From contig OX595988.1 in the NCBI GenBank assembly GCA_951394045.1, positions 3,053,352 to 3,117,351 of the forward strand: a stretch of 64,000 bases of DNA, read 5' to 3'. The position numbers and the translations under genes are program-made. A model generated the notes under the pieces. That model was not told the origin of the DNA. It made no database searches and worked only from the letters and a program-made list of their open reading frames with translations. Source of the DNA: Nitzschia sp. DOCU1. Lineage: Eukaryota; Bacillariophyta; Bacillariophyceae; Bacillariales; Bacillariaceae. Shown piece by piece: positions 30,386-39,289 of this stretch. Positions within the stretch are counted from its first letter, which is position 1; every line of letters begins with the position of its first letter.

Positions 30386-32275
30386 CTAGTGCATTTCCCA
30401 CACAATGTGAGACAAGCAGCAGGCGCCGCCATTCAAGGTCACTTTGGGTTTGGCATTGACATCGACAACAACGCCGACCCGGCCATCGTCACCCCCACCT
30501 AACCGTTGTTTGTCTTCTCGTGACAAAGGTTTGCCATCAACTGTCGTTACATCACCAAGCTTTGTAATCTTTGCCCCCGTTGGAATGCCTACGTTGACGC
30601 AGGTCTTGCGCTTCAAATATTCGGCAGCCCCACTCACTTCTCGTATTGACGAGACATCAACCCCCCCAACAGTGATTGACAGATCTTCATACAGTTTGCA
30701 AGCATCGTCTTGGCGTTTTTCATTGGCTTCACAGAATATTAAGTCATCGAACCAGTGCTTCGCATCCACGTCATCTGCAGCGTGCGAGTGATCATCATGC
30801 GCGGGCCCTTCAAACGGAAGCCAGAGCCGTAATTTACCACTGGCCGGGATACCGTACAAGGCAATCTTCATATCAACGTAGCCGAGCCCACCACAATGCT
30901 CTACCTTTCGTTTTGTATCTCGTTCGATCTTGCTAACATCCATAACCCAGCCATGCCGATAGTGCTCTTCGGTTCTATCAAGCATGATGTCCAAATCAGC
31001 GTCTGCAAAGCCGGAAACGACAATCGACGGTAACGTCTTGGTTTCGTCCGTGGCGGGAACAAAAGAGGTGCGGCAGGATAAATCCTTCATAACATACGAA
31101 TCTTGGCCTTTTCCTTCCACCTTGTGACCGAATAAAAGCTCATTCACTTCGGCGTCGTTGTCTGGTATGCGGCTTAATGCAGCCGGAAAAGTTTTGCGAG
31201 CCTTCATTTGATCGAGCCCCCTACCAACCTGCGAGCTCGGTTGCTGAATCATTTCATACGCACGCTCCATCACTTTGACGAAATGCATAGCAATGATCCA
31301 TCCAATCATGCTGTGCTCTTGTCGTTTGGGGTGCCATAGGCCTCGCCCGGGGCAACTTGGAGGTGCACCAAACTCGTCCCAGTGTTGAAAGCCCGGGGGC
31401 AACGGCTTGAGACTATCCAACGTATTCGTATCGAGCACATTGTCCTTTCTACCTACAGCAATCGCATCAGCGATCAAACCCTGCTCTGCGTACGTCTTCA
31501 AAAGCTTGGTTCGTCGAACATTCTTGTCCAACATGATAATCATGGGCCGTTTAGGCAACTGCTGCATGGACTGTCGGAGAAAAGCTTCCATAGACGATTC
31601 ACTGCTCCCTTCATTCATACTGTAATCCCAAGAAAGAACGTCAGGATCACTTCCCACAAAGTGTTCCAGACAGAAACTATAAGGAAACGACGGAATTCCA
31701 CCAATCGCTGCATTTCGTACTACCAATGGTATCCCGAGCAACTTTTGCATGGGCTCGCTCAAGATACGCTGGACTTCAAACGGAAAGGACTGGTTGAAAT
31801 AGTTGCCTCGGCCAACCGTGACGGAATACCCTGAGAACGCCATTACAAAGGGCCGGCCAGCCTGACTTGCTTCTGCCATTCGAGCCGCCGTCGTTTCGAT
31901 AGAGCCGTACTCGTCCAGTCCTCGCTGCAGAAGTGTCTTACTATAGCTTCCATACCGCGATTCGAAATCTTGTTTAAGCTTGGCAAGGACTGCTTTGGCA
32001 TCTGCCCCCGATGCTGTGCGCAGTGATTTTGTTGGGGCCGCCGGTGTCGATGGGGCCGGTGCCGATGGAGTTAACGGCGCCTTCGTCGTGACGTAACGAA
32101 GGCCGTAGAGGCTCACGCCAACAAAAAGGACCACGGCGATTAATAAGCCAGTCCATATAATTGTGAATGCAGTGCCCTTGTCGGTGGAGCTCGTCCCCCG
32201 TCGTCTCGAAATCGAGTGTCCAGACGACGACGGGGCGATGGGATTCCGACCCCGAGATGCCACAGCTCGCATCAT
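30386..32275 (-). CDS. Type II membrane SGNH-like protein
   Basis: A single exon of 629 residues. A short Arg/Ser-rich cytosolic tail (start MMRAVASRGRNPIAPSS) precedes one transmembrane helix (FTIIWTGLLIAVVLFVGVS, about residues 37-55) and a Pro/Ala-rich stem, the layout of a Golgi type II enzyme. The lumenal part has VMAFSGYSVTVGRGNYFNQS, VVRNAAIGGIPSFPYSFCLE and PDVLSWDYSMNEG, which resemble the GDS-like, Gly and Asn blocks of SGNH hydrolases. FGAPPSCPGRGLWHPKRQEHSM carries a possible HxxxH-like active-site end. Glycan O-acetyl or similar modification is possible (inference). The C-terminal 200 residues (a Cys-containing beta region) are unrecognised. Confidence 0.75.
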   Translation of the reverse strand: MMRAVASRGRNPIAPSSSGHSISRRRGTSSTDKGTAFTIIWTGLLIAVVLFVGVSLYGLRYVTTKAPLTPSAPAPSTPAAPTKSLRTASGADAKAVLAKLKQDFESRYGSYSKTLLQRGLDEYGSIETTAARMAEASQAGRPFVMAFSGYSVTVGRGNYFNQSFPFEVQRILSEPMQKLLGIPLVVRNAAIGGIPSFPYSFCLEHFVGSDPDVLSWDYSMNEGSSESSMEAFLRQSMQQLPKRPMIIMLDKNVRRTKLLKTYAEQGLIADAIAVGRKDNVLDTNTLDSLKPLPPGFQHWDEFGAPPSCPGRGLWHPKRQEHSMIGWIIAMHFVKVMERAYEMIQQPSSQVGRGLDQMKARKTFPAALSRIPDNDAEVNELLFGHKVEGKGQDSYVMKDLSCRTSFVPATDETKTLPSIVVSGFADADLDIMLDRTEEHYRHGWVMDVSKIERDTKRKVEHCGGLGYVDMKIALYGIPASGKLRLWLPFEGPAHDDHSHAADDVDAKHWFDDLIFCEANEKRQDDACKLYEDLSITVGGVDVSSIREVSGAAEYLKRKTCVNVGIPTGAKITKLGDVTTVDGKPLSREDKQRLGGGDDGRVGVVVDVNAKPKVTLNGGACCLSHIVWEMH

Positions 32276-33049
32276 GATAATGACCTTTGTAATTTGGCCG
32301 TGAAACCAAAGTCACGGGGAATCGATAGCAGGCTTCCAGATAGCCCTGACAGCTACAAGCGACAGCAATACACACCTCTACTACCAAGGGGATCAAATGT
32401 ACGATGATCCAAGATGGCGAAAGGGACAAGCACTATCAAGCTCATGGTATCATCGAACACGAAAGGTGGTGTGAGAAAAGCAGAGAGGCGGGTCATTTTG
32501 TGATGTCAGGCGTCTGTCCTCTGTCTTCCACCGCCTGTCCATCCACCGATCATAGCGCACAAGCGGTCGGCTTCCACGATTTGTTCTTTTGGCTCTGTTA
32601 ACGTTTCATAACGGGCGGCACAATAAGTAGTGAGGCTATGTGGCGTTGTGCCCCACATGCGTTTTTAGGCTATGGGTAAATCCCCATTTGCACAGTCAGC
32701 AGTGGCTGGAAAATATGAAATACGGCGAATGATAAATGCATCAGGCACTACTGGACTGACGCACAATACCAGGTACGATACGATGTTCCGAGTGCTTGGA
32801 GAACGAAGCATCGGGAGACTCGGAACACGTAGAAGCTCGGACTGCCTAAAAATTCGGTGGCTGGTGGACGAAAGAAGAGGAACAGGAGGTATTCTGTTGT
32901 ACTGCGCAAGAATTTCTAATAAATAGTACGTGGTTGCCAAATGGTGGGCCTCTTTTGTGCCTTCGCGAATCTGGGGGGATCGATGCACCGGCGGGCCATT
33001 CAAACGACGAACGCGCCGGTTTCCAAGTGGGCCGAGTTTTTTCGATGGT
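32276..33049. other. Intergenic
   Basis: Promoter side of the SGNH-like gene, then unassigned DNA up to the left arm of the inverted repeat. Nothing recognisable; open frames here are short and shadowed. Confidence 0.45.
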
Positions 33050-33797
33050 ACGGTAACAGCACCTTCGCTAAGGACGAGTGTGACTACTGCAATGAAAGTA
33101 TTTTGCTTCTAGCAGTAGTTAATACGTCTACACTCCAGCACTTAACTACAGGACTTCACTACTCCCTTCAGTACGTCCAGGAAAACTTTTCCGGCCCCAG
33201 AGATCAGTGTTTCCTGGGGCGGAAGTTGGTTCCCCAGAGCATCACATCAGTTTCACTTGTCCGGCCAAAACAAAGTACAGTTATTTCACATCGTCACATA
33301 CAGCGCCTCCAGCCCCCATGGGTCCTCCTTGGTCGTGATAACCTTTACATAGACATAGACATGGACATGGACATAGAGCCCTCCTCTGTGAAGTCACCAT
33401 CATCGTCGTCATCACCAGGGGCACCTGGTGCCTCAGGAGCACCTGGTGCCTCAGGAGCATCATCATCGTCGTCGTCACCAGGGGCAGCCATATCGCCGCC
33501 ACCACCCTCCATATCGCCGCCACCACCCTCCATACCACCGCCCTCCATACCGCCGCCTTCGCCCATCAGAAATCTTCGTTGCACTCGGTTCTTAACCTTC
33601 ACATCGACATCCGCGGAAAGGTCCATGTATCTTGAGCTTACGCCACGCACCCCCTTTTCGGCGGCGTCCACATCCAGCCGGCGACGAGCTAGCTGGGCAT
33701 TGGAGACAGCCACAACAATTGCAAGTAGAAGGAAGAAAATAGATCTCATGGTGATTATTCGGAAGTAACAAGAAATGTGATCGAGTTTTGCTTCGCA
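33050..33797. repeat. Left arm of large inverted repeat
   Basis: The sequence, read on the minus strand, aligns with 34932-35665 read on the plus strand. Shared blocks include the gene itself, its 5' leader (CCGAATAATCACC before the ATG) and its 3' flank (the GTGTGACTAC and TACTTTCATTGCA region). It contains the gene at 33345-33749. Confidence 0.85.
33345..33749 (-). CDS. Small acidic secreted protein, copy 1 (Ser-Met tail)
   Basis: A single exon of 134 residues. A clean signal peptide (RSIFFLLLAIVVAVSNA, cut before QLARRR) is followed by RRRLDVDAAEKG, containing an Arg-x-Leu site of the kind at which diatom silica proteins are processed. The rest is low complexity: Gly/Met/Glu repeats, runs of Asp, Pro/Ala/Gly-rich APEAPGAP, and a terminal SMSMSMSMSM. 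The pattern fits a secreted, strongly acidic, mineral- or glycan-interacting protein; no conserved domain. It is almost the same as the copy at 34976-35362 in the opposite arm of an inverted repeat, differing mainly in the length of the Gly/Met part and in scattered substitutions. Confidence 0.88.
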   Translation of the reverse strand: MRSIFFLLLAIVVAVSNAQLARRRLDVDAAEKGVRGVSSRYMDLSADVDVKVKNRVQRRFLMGEGGGMEGGGMEGGGGDMEGGGGDMAAPGDDDDDDAPEAPGAPEAPGAPGDDDDDGDFTEEGSMSMSMSMSM

Positions 33798-34075
33798 CCC
33801 GACGCAACGAATTTGTGAAGGTTATGGAGGTCGTTCGAAAGGAGATTCGGCGGGAAATTTTTTACAAAATTGCACGGTGTTTGTATGGATAGTGACGCTT
33901 TATATCATATTGAGCGACATAGATATATATTTCCCTAATTACCGTAAGATTCGCCTATTGTATTCATAATTAATTCCAAAGATATAGAAACAAACACAAG
34001 TGGTTGAGCGGGCCCAGCCGACAATTTTGTCAAGAAAAATTCTCTTAGAGCAAAAACTTGGCTCACGCCATCTCG

Positions 34076-34205
34076 TAGGAAGTAGACACTATTTTCGTCG
34101 AGCCGACAAAATCTTTCTTAAACCCAAGCATTTTATGGTCAACTGATTCGAAGTCGTGCATGGCATGTCACTCCGTCCTATGCGCCTTCTAATAAAGTTC
34201 GCCTA
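34076..34205 (+). repeat. Direct repeat, copy 1
   Basis: This stretch (AAGTAGACACTATT..., then GAAGTCGTGCATGGCAT, CACTCCGTC) recurs in the same orientation at 35692-35850 (AAGTAGACACTTATT..., GAAGTCGTGCACGGCAT, CACTCCGTC). One copy lies between the arms, the other just outside the right arm. Confidence 0.65.
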
Positions 34206-34220
34206 CTACTACGTCTATTA

Positions 34221-34340
34221 CAATGGAGCACTCCCAAAACGCAAATTGCGTCGGCGACGCAATTTGTGTCGCGCAATTTGCGCGACGCAAATTGTGCGCA
34301 TGTCGGGGCCCCAAAAGGTCATCGCAAATTGCGACACCAT
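34221..34340. repeat. Cluster of GCAAATTGC quasi-palindromes, left
   Basis: At least five tandem GCAAATTGC/GCAATTTGC cores with flanking GACG or GTCG. The beginning (CAATGGAGCACTCCCAAAAC) matches the reverse complement of 34828-34847, so this cluster is an inverted partner of the right one. Confidence 0.8.
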
Positions 34341-34689
34341 GACGCAAATAAAATACTACGACAACAACTATCAACAAGACCATGGATTCAACAAGTAACA
34401 CCCAGCTTTTACTTTCCTCAACTTTGTTGTTGAAGAAGTGGGTGTATGTTGCCGTCGTTTGTTGTTGTTGTCACTGCACACTTTATTGGTTACTGCTTAC
34501 TAAGTCGCATAGGATCTTTTTGTGACTGCTGGGCACCTTAGTTGTTACTAGTTACTGCTTACTAAGAAGTTTGGTCGTAGTGATGATGATGCGGTGTTGT
34601 TGAAGGAGAGAGCTTGTGGTTTTGTCATTTTGTAGAGGTGAAATGGATGGTTGCTACGGCGGTGGGGCAATTTATCGCGTGTTTTTACG

Positions 34690-34850
34690 CGGTGTCGCAA
34701 TTTGCGTCGGCCGACGCAATTTGCGAGAGGGGGGGGGGGGGGGTCTCGCAAATTGCGTCGCCGTGACGCATTTGACTGGGACGACCAGTCTGCGTGACGC
34801 AAATTGCGTCGCGCCGACGCAATTTGCGTTTTGGGAGCGCTCCAATGACG
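34690..34850. repeat. Cluster of GCAAATTGC quasi-palindromes, right
   Basis: Several copies of GACGCAAATTGCGTC or its complement, in both orientations. The end (GTTTTGGGAGCGCTCCAATG) is the inverted counterpart of 34221-34240. The cluster encloses the hairpin at 34712-34760. Confidence 0.8.
34712..34760. repeat. Perfect 17-bp hairpin with G15 loop
   Basis: CGACGCAATTTGCGAGA (34712-34728) and its exact reverse complement (34744-34760) flank an uninterrupted run of 15 G. Read as single strand, this is a 17-bp stem whose loop could form a G-quadruplex. Confidence 0.92.
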
Positions 34851-34931
34851 CACACTATGTACTCCGACGACGGCATTGCCCAATTCGTGGCCACTGAAGA
34901 AGAGATTGGGGACTATGGATAAATTAATCAG

Positions 34932-35665
34932 AACTCGATCTCATTTCCTGTTACTTTGCGTTCCGAATAATCACCATGAGATCTATTTTCTTCCTTCTAC
35001 TTGCAATTGTTGTGGCTGTCTCCAATGCCCAGCTAGCCCGTCGCCGGTTGGATGTGGACGCCGCCGAAAAGGGATTGCGTGGTGTAACCTCAAGATACAT
35101 GGACCTTTCCGCGGATGTCGATGCGAAAGTTAAGGTCCGAGTGCAACAGAGATATCTGCAGGTAGCTGACGACGGTATGATGGGCGATGGTGGCGGCGAT
35201 ATGGCCCCCCCTGGTGCTGATGACGACGACGACGATGATGATGCTCCTGAGGCACCAGGTGCTCCTAAGGAACCAGGTGCCCCTGGTGACGATGATGACG
35301 ATGATGATGGTGACTTCACAGCCCAGGGCTCCATGTCCATGTCTCTGTCTATGTCTATGTAAAGGTTATCACGACCAAGGAGGATCCATTGGGTTGGAAG
35401 CGATGTATGTGGCGATGTGACATGACTGTACTTTCATTTGGCCGGACTAGCAAAAACTGACGTGGTGCTCAGGAAACAACTTCCGTCCCAGGAAACACTG
35501 ATCTCTGGGTCCGGAAAGGTTTTCCTGAACTTACTGAAGGTAGTAGTGAAGTCTGGTGGTAAGTGCTGGAGTGTAGAAGCATTAACTACTGCTAGCAGCA
35601 AAATACTTTCATTGCATTAGTAGTCACACTCGTCTTCAGCAAAGGTGCAGTTGATAAAACTCCCT
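34932..35665. repeat. Right arm of large inverted repeat
   Basis: Inverted counterpart of 33050-33797, with the same gene, the same leader before the ATG and the same 3' flank (for example AGCAAAATACTTTCATTGCA, then CACACTCGTC). Similarity fades near 35665. Confidence 0.85.
34976..35362 (+). CDS. Small acidic secreted protein, copy 2 (Ser-Met tail)
   Basis: A single exon of 128 residues, with the same signal peptide and RRRLDVDAAEKG start as copy 1. Here the middle reads MMGDGGGDMAPPGA followed by eight Asp, then APEAPGAPKEPGAP, a second Asp run, and an end SMSMSLSMSM. The longer Asp runs and shorter Gly/Met part are the clearest differences from copy 1; the first 60 residues differ at only a few sites. 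The conserved leader before each ATG suggests shared regulation by the intervening spacer. Role is inferred as cell-wall or extracellular. Confidence 0.88.
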   Translation: MRSIFFLLLAIVVAVSNAQLARRRLDVDAAEKGLRGVTSRYMDLSADVDAKVKVRVQQRYLQVADDGMMGDGGGDMAPPGADDDDDDDDAPEAPGAPKEPGAPGDDDDDDDGDFTAQGSMSMSLSMSM

Positions 35666-36337
35666 GTCTCTTGGTTCCTGCCATCACGGTGGAGCAAGTA
35701 GACACTTATTATCATCAACCCATGTACTCCGACAAACTCCATCTAAAGTCCATGCACTCTGTGGTGAGCTGATTGGAAGTCGTGCACGGCATTTGTCACT
35801 CCGTCTGTGCGCCTTTTCTAAAGTTAACTTTCGCGCCTACCGCTAACCATGACGCCCACGAGTCCGGACAACACTTGGATGGCAATGCGGCCTCTGGAGA
35901 GAGTGCGTCTGAATCGTTGGGGACTTGGAGTTGGATGCGGCACCGAAATTCTTTTTCAACGAGCAATTGGGAAAACTGTTATGATGGGCGATGGCGGGGA
36001 AGATTGGATGCCGTCAAGTGGCAGTGGCTTTGGAAGAAGTTAGCATGGTACCGTAGCGCTTATTCCAATGTTTTCCTTGGCATTGCTTCAGTAGCTGGCC
36101 ACCATCCTCCTCCATGAGTGCCTTCAAAGTGTAAATTGCGCAGCCCAGATCGGATGCGATGTGATGCAGCTATGACTGGCTTATTTTAGATGCATTGCTA
36201 GCTCCATGCCGGCGCGACAACAAAATACCTGGTTGGAGACGCTGATCGCTACCCTGATGTGCAAGGGGTCGGACCAATGACTGACATATTCTAGCTAGCA
36301 ATCCAGGCTATCGGTATGATACTAATAGTGTGTCTTA
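35666..36337. other. Intergenic with direct-repeat copy
   Basis: Contains the second direct-repeat copy at about 35692-35850 and then unassigned DNA. A 64-codon ATG frame at 35849-36043 and a 114-codon frame overlapping it have no recognisable features and are not called. Confidence 0.4.
35692..35850 (+). repeat. Direct repeat, copy 2
   Basis: Partner of 34076-34205, in the same orientation and about 1.6 kb away. The two copies differ by small indels and substitutions. Confidence 0.65.
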
Positions 36338-37465
36338 TCAAGAGTCCTCGTTGTAAAACTTGTTCTTGATCTGCTGGTACTCGCCACCCATCAATTCCAT
36401 AATTTCTGTCCACAGTGGCTTTGCTTTTTGAGTTCCCATGCGATCTCTGCTTTTAAAAAGAACTTCTTTCGAAACCGACGCTGGAAACCATATTCCCTCT
36501 TTGATTTCTCGTTCGAGGTCTTTGGTGGACCAAATTGTGCTTTGGACAAAGAATTTGAAGTCAAATCCAGTCATGACGCGGTCCAAAGAAGGGTCTTCCA
36601 TTGCTTCTTGAGCTTGTGCCGGATCGCCACCCCAGAACAGCCCATCTTCTGTTAGCTTTTGCGCATCCTGAACTGTTGGGCACAGATGCAACATATCCAA
36701 GCCAGACGAGATATTGTCAATGCCCCCAAACCAGAGAGGTTGAATGCAAAACTTTTCTAGAATTGGTGGAGTGGCTGCCGGTTCACTTAGTCCAGCTGGT
36801 GGCTGTTCCAAATCCCCCAACAGATAACCCGTCCTTCGATTTAGCAAAACTCCTCGACACCCTCGTTTGTCATCTTTGTCGACGAGGACAAGTACAGGTA
36901 GCAAATCAGCCTGACGATCGGGTCCCAAATCCTTGGGCGGCGGTCTTGTCAAACCAAACTTGGCCAGCAGCGACGGGCTAGGCCCCGACGCCAAAATGCC
37001 GGTCCCAGTGCTGCAAAATTTGTCAGGGTTTGCAACCAATATTGTGCCTGGCTTCACTGCGTCTGAGGGTTTCGCCCATTCAACGACCGGTTGCTCCTTG
37101 ACTCCGCTTTGACTCCTAGCAAAGCTGATTAGTTCGTCCACCGATGATATACCGCTACCTTCTTCTGTGGTCGGCGGGGTATCACCAAACATGTTTCCCA
37201 TTTTCGAACGGAAATCGGCAATAGACTTTTCATCCAAATCGTCGTATTCATCGTCATCATCCTCGTCGTCGTCTTCCTCGTCTTCGTCATTGTCAAACTT
37301 TTCAAAGTCACCAAAAAACGAACAAAGCGGCCGTTCGCGCGTCGTCGACGGTCTTGATGACAATAACGACAGTCCATAATGCGATGAAGGAGTAAAAGCA
37401 TTGAGCGTGTCCAAGAACACGAGCACTGCCAAAACGATCACACCTGCTGGTTGCAAGCCTTTCAT
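36338..37465 (-). CDS. AlgH/UPF0301 (DUF179) protein, plastid-type targeting
   Basis: A single exon of 375 residues from the ATG at 37463-37465. The first 25 residues are a signal peptide (GVIVLAVLVFLDTLNA), followed directly by FTPSS, the Phe at the cleavage site being what diatom plastid import requires. A stretch of about 35 acidic residues then leads to the conserved domain: GTILVAN, LPVLVLVDKDDKRGCRGVLLNRRT, LWFGG, DGLFWGGDPA, FKFFVQSTIWSTKDLEREI, WFPASVSKEVLF. The family is widespread in bacteria (AlgH) and plants; its biochemical role is not established. Placement in the plastid is inferred from the presequence. Confidence 0.88.
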   Translation of the reverse strand: MKGLQPAGVIVLAVLVFLDTLNAFTPSSHYGLSLLSSRPSTTRERPLCSFFGDFEKFDNDEDEEDDDEDDDDEYDDLDEKSIADFRSKMGNMFGDTPPTTEEGSGISSVDELISFARSQSGVKEQPVVEWAKPSDAVKPGTILVANPDKFCSTGTGILASGPSPSLLAKFGLTRPPPKDLGPDRQADLLPVLVLVDKDDKRGCRGVLLNRRTGYLLGDLEQPPAGLSEPAATPPILEKFCIQPLWFGGIDNISSGLDMLHLCPTVQDAQKLTEDGLFWGGDPAQAQEAMEDPSLDRVMTGFDFKFFVQSTIWSTKDLEREIKEGIWFPASVSKEVLFKSRDRMGTQKAKPLWTEIMELMGGEYQQIKNKFYNEDS

Positions 37466-38548
37466 GATTTCAATCGGCGGCAACGTCAAGTTGTCGATGC
37501 GAATGCCACTGCTTCAAAGATTGCGCCGCTTCGTTCCGTTCCTCCTGCTGCTTTCGTCGGAAGGCTCTTGATGCTCTGAGATGTATGCACTTCTCAGCTC
37601 CTTGATTCCGTTGCCTAGGCGCTTCCTTGATCGGATGTTTGCCTTTCGTAATGCCTCGTTTCTCGTTATGTACAGGGCAGGTTAGATGGATCGGACATGC
37701 AAGAACCACCCGCAAAGAGGAAACCACAAAAGATAATAAATGACGCATATTCAGTGTGACGAAGTACAGACGGTCCGAGCTCGAAGAGGTCGACTGCCTC
37801 GACTCCATTGATCCATAAAATGTTGCTATCACTATCTCTACACGTCTACTACTCTAGCTACTGGGTCGAAGGTAAAAGCAGGGAAGAGTGACTGCCTAAA
37901 TTAAAAGCTACTGTGATGGCTCGAGGGCGGCCGGAACGGTACAGTCCTTTCATGCTTGTATAGCGCGTGCAACCTACTGTAGCTACAGGCAGCCTGCTGA
38001 GCGGTGTCTTCCTTATTGCAACCGAGTACTGAAGCACTCATAACCGGCAGTTGACAACGCTTTGCTGAATATCAGCTACCTTGCTTTGAAACTTGACCAC
38101 TGTACGGCCCGCACCCCGCGATTCAGTTGCGTAATGCTGGCCTCACAGAGGATGATACAGGGACAACAAGAACAAGAGAAACGTTAATCTCAAAACGACA
38201 GAGGCATCTCGACGTAGCAGCTGTTGGTTCGCATCATCTTCAAGGCATGCATGTGGGGTGTAACTTTGTACTGTGCTAGTGCGTCCGCTTGCGTTGTTGT
38301 CGTCGCCGTCGCACTCTTGTTGAGATACTTGTTGTAGAGCAGACGATTCCGAAATTTTCCAGCGCAATCAATCCAAAAATGTCACTACCGATACTCCTAG
38401 AAGGCTCTGAAAATATTGGCAGAAACCTTCCAACATCTTGACATTACGCTGGAATACGTTTGATCATCGTTTGCAATAATCACGTTCTTTTCCAGCACCC
38501 TCGCATTAATCTCAGCAGCCCTCATTGATACAGCGCGCCACTGCACTT
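37466..38548. other. Intergenic
   Basis: About 1.1 kb between two minus-strand genes. The part near 37466 must be the promoter of the AlgH-like gene. A 74-codon ATG-less frame near 38143 was not called. No repeats seen. Confidence 0.4.
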
Positions 38549-39289
38549 TCACCGCTTCCGATACTTAGAGTGATATAGAAGGGCCCTATCTTGTTGAATA
38601 ACTTTCCCAAAGGCTTCCCTCACCATGACATAGCGTTCTTCCGCGCTAACCGACCCATCAAGTCTGCTTGAATTGTTGTTCAAAGCCTTCCATGCTGGTA
38701 GGTACGAATCCAACGACTTGGCTCCTCGAATCGACACCATGGATCTTTCACTTCTCGCTGGAAGTGGAAAAGTTCTGGCACTAATGGAAGAGCGCCTCTT
38801 CCTCGCCACAGTATCAGCTGAGACATGAGGCATGTCACTCGAGCTGAGCTTTCGTTTCTTGGCCTCTGGTGTCCCATCATAACTCTCGCCTCCTACTGCT
38901 GGTCCCAAGTAACCTTGTTGCTTGGGGTAAGAGCTCGAAGTGCTATTGTTTTGCATTAACGAGTTTGGGAAAATCCCTGTATTTGATCTTGACAGGAGAT
39001 CCAGTTGTGCCTCTAGGTACAGGCGTTGTCGGTTTCCTTCATCAAGGGACACAGCCCGTTGGAGAGCGGCCAAGTCCAGTGCAGGGAGACCGGCAGCAGC
39101 TAGACCTGTACCATGAGTCATTGATGGCTGGCCAAGAAGAAGGTTTATGCTTGCTTGATCACCCCGAAGCGACAGGGCAGCTTGGATGTCCCCGACGGCT
39201 TGTGGTGATGGATCCGTCGACCGGGGGAACCGCCGATTTTGCTGGAGCTGCTGAAGCGACGGAAACCCGAAGTTTTGTTGCGGATTCAT
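38549..39289 (-). CDS. Hypothetical, nuclear-type protein
   Basis: A single exon of 246 residues starting at an ATG. The N-terminus is Gln/Pro-rich (MNPQQNFGFPSLQQLQQN), and the middle carries Ser- and Ala-rich, partly helical segments. Two basic clusters, EAKKRKLSSSD and ARKRRSSIS, look like nuclear localisation signals. The C-terminus, with SLDSYLPAWKALNNNSS and VREAFGKVIQQDRALLYHS, is the best-ordered part and may be a short conserved diatom module. No named domain recognised. A nuclear regulatory role is a guess from composition. Confidence 0.6.
   Translation of the reverse strand: MNPQQNFGFPSLQQLQQNRRFPRSTDPSPQAVGDIQAALSLRGDQASINLLLGQPSMTHGTGLAAAGLPALDLAALQRAVSLDEGNRQRLYLEAQLDLLSRSNTGIFPNSLMQNNSTSSSYPKQQGYLGPAVGGESYDGTPEAKKRKLSSSDMPHVSADTVARKRRSSISARTFPLPARSERSMVSIRGAKSLDSYLPAWKALNNNSSRLDGSVSAEERYVMVREAFGKVIQQDRALLYHSKYRKR

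Larger units (their letters stand above)
33798..34931. other. Spacer of the inverted repeat with palindromic clusters
   Basis: About 1.1 kb between the two divergent secreted-protein genes, so it holds both promoters. It contains two clusters of GACGCAAATTGCGTC-type quasi-palindromes, in inverted order relative to one another, a hairpin with a G15 loop, and a segment at 34076-34205 that recurs at 35692-35850. No credible gene: the open frames here are repetitive translations of the palindromes. Confidence 0.7.

Noticed and set aside
32941..33768. 275-codon plus-strand frame over the left secreted-protein gene
   Set aside because: The inverted duplicate on the other side is clearly the sense gene with a signal peptide; the plus frame is its antisense and is Ser/Pro-rich only because of the Asp/Gly codons.
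34548..34897. Two Arg/Asn/Leu-rich frames over the palindromic spacer
   Set aside because: They are translations of the GACGCAAATTGCGTC clusters and the G run, with no coding signal.
35773..36117. 114- and 64-codon frames right of the inverted repeat
   Set aside because: Overlapping frames with no family match; part of the first lies in a noncoding direct repeat.
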